Shown here one piece after another: positions 32,407 through 41,106 of a stretch of DNA of 64,000 bases. How positions within the stretch are numbered: the first letter of the stretch is position 1; each line of letters starts with the position of its first letter. The notes beneath the pieces were generated by a model. That model worked only from the letters and a program-made list of their open reading frames with translations. It was not told where the DNA came from and did no database searches. Origin of the DNA: Amycolatopsis acidiphila. Its GTDB lineage: Bacteria > Actinomycetota > Actinomycetes > Mycobacteriales > Pseudonocardiaceae. The position numbers and the translations under genes were made by a program. The stretch covers positions 4,898,001-4,962,000 of the forward strand of contig NZ_CP090063.1 in NCBI RefSeq assembly GCF_021391495.1, written 5' to 3'.

Positions 32407-33870
32407 CGGCTTGATCCGCTGGTCGGCGGCCGCCGGGTCGGCGTGCCAGACGGCCAGCTGCCGGCGCAGCAGCTTCCCGGCACCCGTGTGCGGCAGCGCG
32501 GGCACCTCGTACCAGAACGCGGGCACCTTGAAGCCGGCCAGCCGTGCGCGCACGAAGGCGTGCAGCTCCCCCGCAGCGGGCAGCTCGCCCACCGGCACGA
32601 GGAACGCGGCGATCGTCTGCCCGAGCCGCCGGTCCGGTACCCCGACGACGCCGGCGGACGCGATCGCCGGATGTGCCCGCAGCACCTGCTCGACCTCGAG
32701 GGGATAGACGTTCTCGCCCCCGCGCACGATCCGGTCGTGGGTCCGCCCGGCCAGGTACACGTAGCCCTCGTCGTCCACGGTGCCCAGGTCGCCGGTGCGC
32801 AGCCAGCCGTCCGGGCCGGGCAGGCTCAGATGCCCGGCCCGGACCAGCAGCTCACCGGCCCCGGTCTCGTCCGGGTCCTCGACGCGCAGGGTCAGCCCGC
32901 GCACCGGGCGGCCGACCGAACGCAGCAGGTCCGGGCGCCCGTCGAGGGCACGCAGGTGGTCCGCCGGCGTGAGGCTGGTGATCGGGCTGCCCTCGGTCTG
33001 CCCGAACAGGTTCACCATGCGCACGCCCGGCAGCACCTCCAGCACCCGGCGCAGGGTGTCCGGATGGATGGGCGAAGCGCCGTAGACGAGCGTGCGCAGC
33101 GGCACGGTGTCGAGCGCGTCGGCGGTCAGCAGCATCTCGATCATGCTGGGCACCAGCAGCGCGTGCGTCACGCCGAGCGCCTTCAGCCCGCGCCACCAGT
33201 CGACGCCGAACGACGGCGTGGCGACGACGGTCGCGCCTGCCGACAGCGCGACCAGTACGTTGCCCAGCCCGCCGATGTGGTGCACCGGCGACCCCGTCGC
33301 GAACACCGCGTCAGGCTGGTCGAACCGCACCAGCTCGGACAGGACCGCACTCCGCCGCGCGAGCACCTGCTGGGTCAGCGGCACCCGCTTGGGCGCGCCG
33401 GTCGTGCCACCGGTGTGCAGGTAGACCCCCACCGACTCCGGACCGGGAACGGCCAGCCGGTCCGGCTCGCCGCCGTCGTCGGCGAACACCGGGACGGGAA
33501 CGGGCCGGGCTCCGCTCACGCGACCGGTTTCCCCGGCGGTCTCGGCGAAGGCGGGTTCGTGCAGGAGCACGTGCCCCCCGAGGTCGCACAGGGGCACGAC
33601 CAGCTCCGGCACCGGCAGCCTCGGCCCGAGCGGTGCCAGCGGGTGCCCGGTCGCGGCCCCGGCCAGCAGCAGCGCGAAGGTATCCGCGTTGGTGGTGACC
33701 AGCGCGGGCAACGGGGCACCGGGCGGCAGGCCGAGCGCGTCGACCCAGCGCACCGCCGCCGCGGCGGCACCCAGCAGCTGCGCGCCGGTGACCGTCCGCT
33801 CGCCGTCGATCACCGCCGGCCGTCCGGATCCGCGGTGGGCGGCGACGACCGCGGCGGACCAGCTCGCCAT
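32386..33870 (-). CDS. AMP-forming acyl-CoA ligase
   Basis: A 494-residue ANL ligase with LHTGGTTGAPKRVPLT, VNLFGQTEGS, WLRTGDLGTVDDEGY, GRTHDRIVRGGENVYP and the lysine in TGAGKLLRRQL. The P-loop has TGGTTG rather than TSGTTG, and the GLTE motif is GQTE; both are seen in functional relatives. Its ATG shares one base with the stop of the upstream SDR, so they are coupled. The A+T-rich end of the gene doubles as promoter for the next operon. Confidence 0.89.
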   Translation of the reverse strand: MASWSAAVVAAHRGSGRPAVIDGERTVTGAQLLGAAAAAVRWVDALGLPPGAPLPALVTTNADTFALLLAGAATGHPLAPLGPRLPVPELVVPLCDLGGHVLLHEPAFAETAGETGRVSGARPVPVPVFADDGGEPDRLAVPGPESVGVYLHTGGTTGAPKRVPLTQQVLARRSAVLSELVRFDQPDAVFATGSPVHHIGGLGNVLVALSAGATVVATPSFGVDWWRGLKALGVTHALLVPSMIEMLLTADALDTVPLRTLVYGASPIHPDTLRRVLEVLPGVRMVNLFGQTEGSPITSLTPADHLRALDGRPDLLRSVGRPVRGLTLRVEDPDETGAGELLVRAGHLSLPGPDGWLRTGDLGTVDDEGYVYLAGRTHDRIVRGGENVYPLEVEQVLRAHPAIASAGVVGVPDRRLGQTIAAFLVPVGELPAAGELHAFVRARLAGFKVPAFWYEVPALPHTGAGKLLRRQLAVWHADPAAADQRIKPIIQVDI

Positions 33871-34640
33871 CAGCGCGGGGTGAACCGCTGGGCGCCGTCC
33901 AGGCGGATGGTCTCGCCGTTGAGGTAGGGGTTCTCCAGGATGTGCGCCACCAGCCCGGCGTACTCCTCGGGCTTGCCGAGGCGCTTGGGGTTGGGGATGT
34001 TCGCCGCGAACTTCGCCAGTGCCTCCTCCCCCACCCGCTCCATGATCGGCGTCCGCATGGTGCCCGGGGCGACGGTGACCACCCGGATGCCCAGCGAGCC
34101 GAGGTCGCGGGCCGCGACGATCGTCATGCCCACCACCCCGGCCTTCGCCGCGGAATAGGCGATCTGCCCGATCTGGCCCTCGAACGCGGCGATGCTCGCG
34201 GTCGTCACCACCGCGCCCCGCTGACCGTCGCCGTCCGGCTCCGTCTTCGCGATGGCCGCCGACGCGATCCGCAGCACGTTGTAGGTGCCGGTCAGGTACA
34301 GGTCGATCGTCTTGGTGAAGCCGTCGAGCGAGGACGGGCTGCCGTCGCGCTGCACGACCTTCTCCGCGACGCCGAACCCGCCGTGCGCCACGACCGCGTA
34401 CCGGAACGTGCCGAGCTTTCCGGCCTCGGCCACGGCGTTGGCCACGCTCGCCTCGTCCGTCACGTCGGTCCGGACGTACCGGACCCGGTCGCCGAGATCC
34501 GCGGCCAGCTTCTCCGCCTTGTCGTCGGCAAGGTCGGCGATCACCACCGCGGCGCCCGCCACGGCCACCCGCCGCACCGCGGCCTCGCCGAGGCCACCCG
34601 CGCCACCTGTCACCAGAACGACACCGTCCGCCAGAGCCAC
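33870..34640 (-). CDS. SDR, 3-hydroxyacyl-CoA dehydrogenase (HSD10-like)
   Basis: A 256-residue short-chain dehydrogenase with TGGAGGLG near residue 11, the VTTASIAAFEGQIGQIAYSAAK segment holding Ser, Tyr and Lys in standard spacing, and VAPGTMRTPI. Length and motifs resemble 17-beta-HSD type 10/3-hydroxy-2-methylacyl-CoA dehydrogenases, which oxidise (S)-3-hydroxyacyl-CoA with NAD. It would supply the third step of beta-oxidation. It overlaps the ligase ATG by one base, and its promoter is the A+T-rich stretch at 34655-34680. Confidence 0.87.
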   Translation of the reverse strand: MALADGVVLVTGGAGGLGEAAVRRVAVAGAAVVIADLADDKAEKLAADLGDRVRYVRTDVTDEASVANAVAEAGKLGTFRYAVVAHGGFGVAEKVVQRDGSPSSLDGFTKTIDLYLTGTYNVLRIASAAIAKTEPDGDGQRGAVVTTASIAAFEGQIGQIAYSAAKAGVVGMTIVAARDLGSLGIRVVTVAPGTMRTPIMERVGEEALAKFAANIPNPKRLGKPEEYAGLVAHILENPYLNGETIRLDGAQRFTPR

Positions 34641-34654
34641 ACTTCCTCCAAAGA

Positions 34655-34680
34655 TTCGGAAAGCTTTATTATTATGCTAT
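34655..34680 (-). promoter_or_regulatory. A+T-rich promoter of the SDR/ligase operon
   Basis: A run of A+T-rich sequence including GCTTTATTATTATGC and CTATATAAT lies 15-40 bp upstream of the SDR start. No clear palindrome or match to the other motifs. Confidence 0.35.
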
Positions 34681-34689
34681 ATAATGGCT

Positions 34690-35538
34690 TCAGGGAAGAG
34701 GGCTGCCGGGCAGGAAGAAGTCGGGGTCGAGGTCCTCTTCCCGGCCGGTGAGGCGATAACCGGACAGGTCGGTCACCCCCGCCGCCGTCAGCACCTCGTC
34801 GTCGACGAAGAAGTTCCCGGTGCACTCGCGGCTGTCCCTGGTGAGGATCAGGTGCGCGGCGTCGGCCATGATCCGCGGCGACCGGGCGCGGGACGCCGCC
34901 GCCTCGCCGCCCAGCAGGTTCCGGATCGCCGCCGTCGCGATCGTCGTGCGCGGCCACAGCGAGTTCGCCGCGATGCCCCGGTCCGTCAGCTCGTCGGCGA
35001 GCCCGAGGGTGCACAGGCTCATGCCGTACTTCGACAACGTGTAGGCCAGATGCGCACCCGCCCACCGCGGGTGCAGGTTCAGCGGCGGGGACAGCGTGAG
35101 GATGTGCGGGTTGCCCGCCTTCTCCAGGAACGGCAGTGCCGCCCGCGACAACGCGAAGGTGCCGCGGGTGTTGACGTCCTGCAGGAGGTCGTAGCGCTTC
35201 ATCGTCATCTCCGACGTCGGCGACAGGTTGATCGCGCTGGCGTTGTTGACCACTACGTCGATCCCGCCGAACGCCTCCACCGTCTTCGCCACCGCCACCT
35301 CGACGTCGCCGTCGACCCGGATGTCGCCCACGACCGGCAGCGCCCGCCCACCCGCGGCCTCGATCTCGGCCGCGGCGGTGAACACCGTCCCCTCCAGCTT
35401 CGGATGCGGCTCGGCGGTCTTGGCCAGCAGGGCGACGTTCGCCCCGTCCTGGGCGGCCCGCACCGCGATGGCCAGGCCTATCCCCCTGCTTCCGCCCGAC
35501 ACCAGGATCGTCTTCCCGGCCAGCGTCGACTCCGTCAC
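34690..35538 (-). CDS. SDR, HSDL2-like
   Basis: A 282-residue short-chain dehydrogenase resembling the SDR domain of hydroxysteroid dehydrogenase-like protein 2. The motifs are SGGSRGIG near residue 13, NNASAINLSP, LTLSPPLNL with the catalytic Ser, YTLSKYGMS with Tyr and Lys, and NSLWPRTTIATAAI. HSDL2-type proteins are linked to lipid or branched acyl-CoA metabolism, but the substrate is unclear. I chose GTG 35538, eight bases after GGGAGG; a GTG eleven codons earlier is in frame. It is divergent from the KAS-like/thiolase operon. Confidence 0.86.
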   Translation of the reverse strand: MTESTLAGKTILVSGGSRGIGLAIAVRAAQDGANVALLAKTAEPHPKLEGTVFTAAAEIEAAGGRALPVVGDIRVDGDVEVAVAKTVEAFGGIDVVVNNASAINLSPTSEMTMKRYDLLQDVNTRGTFALSRAALPFLEKAGNPHILTLSPPLNLHPRWAGAHLAYTLSKYGMSLCTLGLADELTDRGIAANSLWPRTTIATAAIRNLLGGEAAASRARSPRIMADAAHLILTRDSRECTGNFFVDDEVLTAAGVTDLSGYRLTGREEDLDPDFFLPGSPLP

Positions 35539-35584
35539 AGCAGCTGCCTCCCTGTCGTTCCCGTCTCGCACAGCATCCTAGAAA

Positions 35585-35604
35585 CAGTTAGCTAAATATG
35601 CTAT
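35585..35604. promoter_or_regulatory. divergent promoter with TAGC-N7-GCTA palindrome
   Basis: TAGC (35589-35592) and GCTA (35600-35603) flank TAAATAT, forming a 15-bp palindrome between the HSDL2-like SDR (minus) and the KAS-like/OB fusion (plus). The CAGTTAGCTAAAT part resembles the mceG/hydrolase promoter at 18840-18854. Confidence 0.45.
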
Positions 35605-35628
35605 TTTTTCGGGGAGGACGGAGGTCAC

Positions 35629-36798
35629 ATGACACAGGTTTCTTCAGTAGGCACGTACCTTCCGTGCTGGGGAAGCGCCCTGCGCCGACAGGCAGGGGAC
35701 GACGAGGACGCGCTCACGCTCGCCGTGGCGGCGGGACGGGCGGCGCTGAGCGGCGCCGGCGTCGCCGAGCGCGTGATCGTGGTCAGCCGTGAGCTGCCAC
35801 TGCTCGAGGGGGGCAACGGCGCGGTCCTGCTCGCAGGGCTCGGCCTCGATCCCGAGCTCGAGGTCGACGAACGGCTCGGCGGCGCACCCGCCGCACTGGA
35901 CGCGCTCAGCTCGGCACGGCCCCGCACGCTGGTGATCGGCACGGACCTCGACCCGGCCGGGGCCGCCGCGGTCCTCACCGGCGACGAGGGCCTGTCCGTC
36001 CGCGCGACGGCCCGGCTCGCCCGCAGCCTCCCCGTGCGCACCCGCGACGCGTCGGGCACCGTGCACGACTACGGCGATCCCCGGCTGCTGCGTGAGCGCG
36101 GCCTGCTCGCCTCCGTGGCCGCGGCGGGAGTCGAGAAGCCGGTCGCGGTCGCGGGAGCGGACCGCAAGCAGGCGGGCTCCCTGTGCGCGGGCACGGCGCC
36201 GGAGCTGCCCACGACCGGGGCCAGCGCGCCCTTCTTCGCGCTGGCGGCCCTGGCCGAGGGCGGCACGACCGGCACCCTCCTCGCGGTCGAGCAGGCCAGC
36301 CTGACCGGCGTGCTGGTCGAAACCGGCCCGCTGCGCGTCTCCCGCCGGGAGGCGGCGGCACGTCCGCTGCCGAAGGGCAGGTACACCCCGGGCGCGGAGA
36401 TCCCGATCTCGCTGGCCGCCTACGACCGCGCCTTCGAACCCAAGCTGCGCTGGGAGGCCGCCCGCCACCCGGGCAGCGACGAGCTCGACTTCCCACCCCG
36501 CTACCGGGTCGGCCGGGACGGCTCGCTCAGCTCGGACTACACGCTGGTACCGCTGCCGCGCACCGGCACCGTCTACACCGGAGTCACCGTGCACGTCCCG
36601 GTGCCCGGTCTGAAGACCCCGTACTCGCTGGTCATCGTGGAGCTCGACGAGGTGGGCGTGCGGGCGCTGGTGAAAGTGACCGGTACCGAGCCCGGCACCG
36701 TCGACATCGGCGACCGCGGCCGGATGGTGCTGCGCCGGGTCGCCGTCCGCTCCGGCGTGCCGGACTACGGATACGCCTTCGAACCGGAGGAAGCATGA
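35629..36798 (+). CDS. degenerate KAS/HMG-CoA synthase-like domain fused to a DUF35 OB fold
   Basis: A 389-residue two-part protein. Residues 1-240 resemble the N-terminal half of HMG-CoA synthase/KAS III-like proteins (TQVSSVGTYLP, DDEDALTLAVAAGRAAL), but the catalytic Cys region reads VDERLGGAPAALDAL without Cys. Residues about 280-389 form a DUF35 OB fold (GTVYTGVTVHVP, TPYSLVIVELDE, VDIGDRGRMVLRRV) that lacks the CxxC zinc-ribbon pairs. Such fusions accompany thiolases and probably bind acyl-CoA for them. Here the next gene, a complete SCP-x thiolase, overlaps by ATGA. A scaffold or acyl-CoA donor role is inferred. Confidence 0.82.
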   Translation: MTQVSSVGTYLPCWGSALRRQAGDDEDALTLAVAAGRAALSGAGVAERVIVVSRELPLLEGGNGAVLLAGLGLDPELEVDERLGGAPAALDALSSARPRTLVIGTDLDPAGAAAVLTGDEGLSVRATARLARSLPVRTRDASGTVHDYGDPRLLRERGLLASVAAAGVEKPVAVAGADRKQAGSLCAGTAPELPTTGASAPFFALAALAEGGTTGTLLAVEQASLTGVLVETGPLRVSRREAAARPLPKGRYTPGAEIPISLAAYDRAFEPKLRWEAARHPGSDELDFPPRYRVGRDGSLSSDYTLVPLPRTGTVYTGVTVHVPVPGLKTPYSLVIVELDEVGVRALVKVTGTEPGTVDIGDRGRMVLRRVAVRSGVPDYGYAFEPEEA

Positions 36799-37955
36799 GG
36801 AAGGTCGCCGTCGTCGGCGCGGGGATGACTCCCTTCGCCGAGCACTTCGCGCTGGGCATCAAGGACCTGCTGCCCATGGCGTTCGCCGAGTGCGCCGCCA
36901 GTGTCGACAAGGGACTGGACAAGAACGACATCCAGGCCGCCTGGTTCGGCGAGCTGAGCACGACCGACGGGTTCCCGTCCGGCATCCTCGCCGACACCCT
37001 CGGCCTGCCCGACATCCCGGTCACCCGGGTCGAGAACGCCTGTGCGACCGGGAACGACGCCGTGCGCAACGCACTGTTCGGCATCGCGTCCGGCGCCTTC
37101 GACATCGCACTCGTCGTCGGCGCGGACAAGGTGCGCGAGTCGGCGTCGAAGGACACGTTCTGGGAGTGGGCCGGGATGACCCGCGACATGGCCTGGGACT
37201 ACCCGCTCGGCCTGGTCGCCCCCGCCAACTTCGCCCTGCACGTGACGCGCTACCTGCACGAGTCGCCGGCGACGAAGGAGCACATGGCGATGGTGGCCGT
37301 GAAGAACCACCACCACGCGGTGTCCAACCCCAAGGCGCAGCTGCGCTTCGACATCACCGTCGAGCAGGCTCTCGACGCGCCGACCGTGGTGGCCCCGTTC
37401 GGCCTCTACGACTGCACACCGCAGAGCGACGGCGCCGCCGCGCTCCTGCTGGTGTCCGAGGACGTCGTCGACCGCTACACCGACCGTCCGGTGTGGGTCC
37501 GCGGCGTCGGGCTCGGCCTGGACCGGGTGATGCACCAGCACAAGCGGGACATGACCACCTTCCCGGCGACCGTCAAGGCGGCGAAGCAGGCACTGGGCAT
37601 GGCAGGCCTGACACCGTCCGATGTGGACGTCGCCGAGGTGCACGACTGCTTCACCGGCGTCGAGCTGATCAGCTACGAGGACCTCGGCTTCGCCGAGCGG
37701 TTCGGTGCGTACAAGCTCGTCGAGGCCGGGGTGACGAGCGTGGGCGGGGCGCTGCCGGTGAACCCGAGCGGAGGGCTCAAGGCGAAGGGGCACCCGCCGG
37801 GCGCCACCGGTGTCGCGCAGTGCGTCGAGCTCTTCGAGCAGCTGCGCGGCGAAGCGGCCAACCAGGTCGACGGCGCGCACGTCGGCCTGGCCCACAACAT
37901 CGGCGGGCCGACCGCGGTCTCGGCCGTCACCGTGCTGGAGGGCCCCGGTGCCTGA
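36795..37955 (+). CDS. SCP-x-type thiolase with intact active site
   Basis: A 386-residue thiolase of the lipid-transfer/SCP-x group. All catalytic elements are present: Cys83 in ENACATGNDA, His283 in EVHDCFTGVEL and His333 in AKGHPPGATG. It would cleave a 3-ketoacyl-CoA with CoA, possibly a bulky or branched one as in steroid side-chain degradation. It is translationally coupled to the upstream KAS-like/OB protein and overlaps the downstream acyl-CoA dehydrogenase by eight bases. The intact site contrasts with the altered thiolases at 11123 and 30751. Confidence 0.9.
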   Translation: MRKVAVVGAGMTPFAEHFALGIKDLLPMAFAECAASVDKGLDKNDIQAAWFGELSTTDGFPSGILADTLGLPDIPVTRVENACATGNDAVRNALFGIASGAFDIALVVGADKVRESASKDTFWEWAGMTRDMAWDYPLGLVAPANFALHVTRYLHESPATKEHMAMVAVKNHHHAVSNPKAQLRFDITVEQALDAPTVVAPFGLYDCTPQSDGAAALLLVSEDVVDRYTDRPVWVRGVGLGLDRVMHQHKRDMTTFPATVKAAKQALGMAGLTPSDVDVAEVHDCFTGVELISYEDLGFAERFGAYKLVEAGVTSVGGALPVNPSGGLKAKGHPPGATGVAQCVELFEQLRGEAANQVDGAHVGLAHNIGGPTAVSAVTVLEGPGA

Positions 37956-39120
37956 CATCCCCTTCCTGAGCGACTGCACGCCGCTCACCGACCAGCAGCG
38001 GGACCTGCAGCGGATGGTCCGCGAGTTCGCGGCCGACCGGGTCGCGCCGCTGGTCGCCGAGGCCAACGCGAACGAGAAGTTCCCCCGTGAGGTCCTGCTC
38101 GAGATGGGCAAGCTCGGCCTGCTCGGCGGACTGGTGCCCGAGCAGCACGGCGGGCTGGGCCTGGACCACCTCACCTACTCGATCGTGATCGAGGAGATGG
38201 CGCGGGTGGACCACATCGCGGCCGTCTACATGAGCATGCCCTCCAGCCTGGTCGGCGCCGGACTGCGCAGGTACGGCACCGACGAGCAGAAGGAGCGCTG
38301 GCTGCGCCCGCTCGCCCAGGGCGAGCTTTTCGGCGCGGGAGGCGTGACCGAACCCCGCTCCGGCAGCGACGTCGCGGGGATCACCACGACCTATCGCGCC
38401 GACGGCGACGCGTTCGTGGTCAACGGGTCCAAGGCGTGGATCTCCAACCTCGACAACGCCGACTTCCTCGTCACCTTCGCGACGAAGGACAAGGCACTGG
38501 GCCGCAAGGGCATCAGCGCGTTCGTCATCCCGGTCGACACGCCCGGGGTCACGCTGAAGCCCTATCACGACAAGCTCGGGTTCCGTTCGATCTCGACCGG
38601 GGACGTGTTCCTGGAGGACGTCCGGCTGCCCGCAGGCCACCTGCTCGGCGAGGAGGGCCAGGGCTTCTACATCGCCATGGCCGCGGTGGAGAGCGGGCGG
38701 CTCGCCGTGGCGTCCCGCGCCGTGGGCCAGGCCCACTCGGCACTCGAGGACACCCTGTCCTACGCCCAGGACCGGGTGGTGTTCGGGCAGGCCATCGCCG
38801 AGTTCCAGCTCACCAAGGCCAAGATCGCCGACATGGCGACCGGCGTGGTCACCGCGCGGCTGCTCACCCACGCCGCCGCCCGGCTGCTGGACGGCGGCGA
38901 CCGGGCCCGCGTGCAGCTGTCGATGGCCAAGCAGTACGCCAGCGACGTGATGCAGCGGGTCGCCACCGAGGCGGTCCAGGTGCACGGCGCCTACGGCACC
39001 TCGCCGGAGTACCGGGTGTCCCGGATCTACCGCGACGCCAAGGTGTTCCAGCTGGTCGAAGGCGCCAACGAGATCCACAGGCTGCTCATCGCCGACTACC
39101 TGCTGGGAAACCGGAAGTAG
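37948..39120 (+). CDS. acyl-CoA dehydrogenase
   Basis: A 390-residue FAD-dependent acyl-CoA dehydrogenase. GAGGVTEPRSGSDVAG is the FAD/substrate loop, NGSKAWISNLDNAD follows, and the C-terminal FQLVEGANEIHRLL carries the catalytic Glu in the position used by medium- and short-chain enzymes. Electrons would go to ETF. It starts at GTG 37948 within the thiolase 3' end (8-bp overlap), completing a KAS-like/OB - thiolase - dehydrogenase operon. It is the only single-domain dehydrogenase in the window with the canonical Glu. Confidence 0.91.
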   Translation: MPDIPFLSDCTPLTDQQRDLQRMVREFAADRVAPLVAEANANEKFPREVLLEMGKLGLLGGLVPEQHGGLGLDHLTYSIVIEEMARVDHIAAVYMSMPSSLVGAGLRRYGTDEQKERWLRPLAQGELFGAGGVTEPRSGSDVAGITTTYRADGDAFVVNGSKAWISNLDNADFLVTFATKDKALGRKGISAFVIPVDTPGVTLKPYHDKLGFRSISTGDVFLEDVRLPAGHLLGEEGQGFYIAMAAVESGRLAVASRAVGQAHSALEDTLSYAQDRVVFGQAIAEFQLTKAKIADMATGVVTARLLTHAAARLLDGGDRARVQLSMAKQYASDVMQRVATEAVQVHGAYGTSPEYRVSRIYRDAKVFQLVEGANEIHRLLIADYLLGNRK

Positions 39121-39158
39121 CACCGGGCGCGGACGGTACTTTCGGGAGGAAACAGTCC

Positions 39159-41099
39159 GTGCACGAACTCCCGGGAGACCGTCCGCGCATGTCCCAGCCA
39201 CTCGGACCGGCCGCGCCCTCGGGGCGCCTGACCGCGGTGCTCGCCTTCGCCGGCGTGGTCGTCGCGGTGATGCAGACCCTGATGGTGCCACTGCTCGCGA
39301 AGCTGCCCGAGCTGCTGCGCACGTCCAGCTCGAACACGGCCTGGGTGATCACCGTGACCCTGCTGACCGGCGCCGTCGCGACGCCGGTGCTGGGCAGGCT
39401 GGGCGACATGCACGGCAAGCGCCGGATGCTGCTGCTCGCGCTCGGCCTGCAGGTCCTCGGCTGCCTGGTGTGCGGGCTCACCTCCACGCTGGTGCCGATG
39501 ATGGTCGGCCGTGGCCTGCAGGGGTTCGCGATCGGCGCGATCCCGCTGGGGATCAGCATCATGCGGGACGAGCTGCCGGGCGAGCGGCTCGGCTCGGCGG
39601 TCGGGCTGATGAGCTCGTCGCTGGGCATCGGCGGCGCACTCGCACTGCCCGCGGCCGCGCTGGTGGCCGAGCACCTGGACTGGCACGTCCTGTTCTTCGG
39701 CGCGGGCGCACTCGGGATCCTCAGCCTCGCGCTGGTCCTGCTCGTGGTACCCGAGTCGGCGGTGCGCACCCCCGGCCGCTTCGACGTCCGCGGCGCGATC
39801 GGGCTGTCGGCCGGGCTCGTCTGCCTGCTGGTCGGCATCTCCAAGGGCAGCGACTGGGGCTGGGGCACCGCGCGCACACTCGGGTTCTTCGGCGCCGCCG
39901 CGGTCGTCTTCGTGGGCTGGGGGTTCCTCCAGCTCCGCACGGCCGAGCCGCTGGTCGACCTGCGCACCACGGCACGCCGGCCGGTCCTGCTCACCAACCT
40001 GGCGTCGATCATGGTCGGGTTCGCCCTCTACGCGACCCAGCTGGTGCCGCCGCAGCTGCTGCAGCTGCCCGCGGCGACCGGGTACGGGCTGGGCCAGTCG
40101 ATGATCATCGCGGGCCTGTGCGTCGCCCCGTCGGGGCTGCTGATGATGGCGGTGTCGCCCCTGGGCGCCCGCCTGACCGCGGCGCGCGGGCCGAAGGTCT
40201 CGTTGCTGTGCGGCATCGTGGTGCTCGCCGTCTCCTACGCGGCCGGGCTCGCGCTGCTGCACGAGGCCTGGCAGCTCGCCCTGTTCTCCGCCATGGCCGG
40301 TATCGGGGTGGGGCTGGCCTACGCCGCGATGCCCGCCTTGATCATCGACGCCGTGCCCGCCTCGGAGACCGCGGCCGCCAACGGCCTGAACACCTTGATG
40401 CGCTCGATCGGCACCTCGTCGTCGAGCGCGGTGGTCGGCATGGTGCTGGCGCACCTGACCACGGACTTCCGCGGGACGCCGGTGCCGGCACTGGCCGGCT
40501 TCCGGACCGCGTTCCTGATCGGCTGCGGCGCCTGCGTCCTCGCCCTGCTGGTCGCGTCCTTCATCCCCGGCCGCCGCACCGCGTCGCCGTCGAGGGCCTT
40601 GCGGGGGACGGTCCGGAACACCCGGGGCGGCGTGCTCGCGGGTGCACTCGTGATCGTCACCGACGCCCGGGGCGACGTCACGGGCAGCGTCACCACCGGC
40701 ACGGACGGCGCGTTCGACCTCGCCGGCCTGCCGCCCGGGCGCCACGTGCTCACGGTCGCCGCCGACGGGTACCGGGCGGCCGCCGCGGCGGCCGAGGTCG
40801 GCGACGGGGCCACCACGGGGGTCGACTTCGCACTGTCCCCGCACTTCGCGGTGCGGGGCACGGTCCGCGCGGAGGACGGCTCACCCCTGGTCGACGCGCG
40901 GGTCAGGCTGCTCGGGCCCGAAGGCACCGTGGTCGCGGTCGGCACGACGGGCGCCTACGGCGACTACCTCATCGACGGCCTCACCGGCGGCAGCTACACC
41001 GTGATCGCGAGTGGTTACCCGAGCATGTGCACCACGGTGTCGCTGTCCGGCCGCGGCCGCGACGACTTCGACCTCATCCTGAGTCACCCCGGGCACTGA
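39159..41099 (+). CDS. MFS transporter with two C-terminal carboxypeptidase-regulatory-like domains
   Basis: A 646-residue protein. Residues about 20-480 form a drug/H+ antiporter-type MFS transporter with around 14 hydrophobic segments, the GRLGDMHGKRRMLL loop 2-3 motif and VGRGLQGFAIGAIPLG. After FIPGRRT, two beta-sandwich repeats of about 80 residues follow: RGTVRNTRGGVLAGALVIV ... DLAGLPPGRHVLTV, and RGTVRAEDGSPLVDARVRL ... LIDGLTGGSYTV. They resemble carboxypeptidase regulatory-like/CNA-B modules. I chose GTG 39159, eight bases after GGAGGA; an ATG ten codons later is the alternative. It may export a toxic intermediate; the tail's role is unknown. Confidence 0.86.
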   Translation: MHELPGDRPRMSQPLGPAAPSGRLTAVLAFAGVVVAVMQTLMVPLLAKLPELLRTSSSNTAWVITVTLLTGAVATPVLGRLGDMHGKRRMLLLALGLQVLGCLVCGLTSTLVPMMVGRGLQGFAIGAIPLGISIMRDELPGERLGSAVGLMSSSLGIGGALALPAAALVAEHLDWHVLFFGAGALGILSLALVLLVVPESAVRTPGRFDVRGAIGLSAGLVCLLVGISKGSDWGWGTARTLGFFGAAAVVFVGWGFLQLRTAEPLVDLRTTARRPVLLTNLASIMVGFALYATQLVPPQLLQLPAATGYGLGQSMIIAGLCVAPSGLLMMAVSPLGARLTAARGPKVSLLCGIVVLAVSYAAGLALLHEAWQLALFSAMAGIGVGLAYAAMPALIIDAVPASETAAANGLNTLMRSIGTSSSSAVVGMVLAHLTTDFRGTPVPALAGFRTAFLIGCGACVLALLVASFIPGRRTASPSRALRGTVRNTRGGVLAGALVIVTDARGDVTGSVTTGTDGAFDLAGLPPGRHVLTVAADGYRAAAAAAEVGDGATTGVDFALSPHFAVRGTVRAEDGSPLVDARVRLLGPEGTVVAVGTTGAYGDYLIDGLTGGSYTVIASGYPSMCTTVSLSGRGRDDFDLILSHPGH

Positions 41100-41106
41100 C
41101 CGGGGA

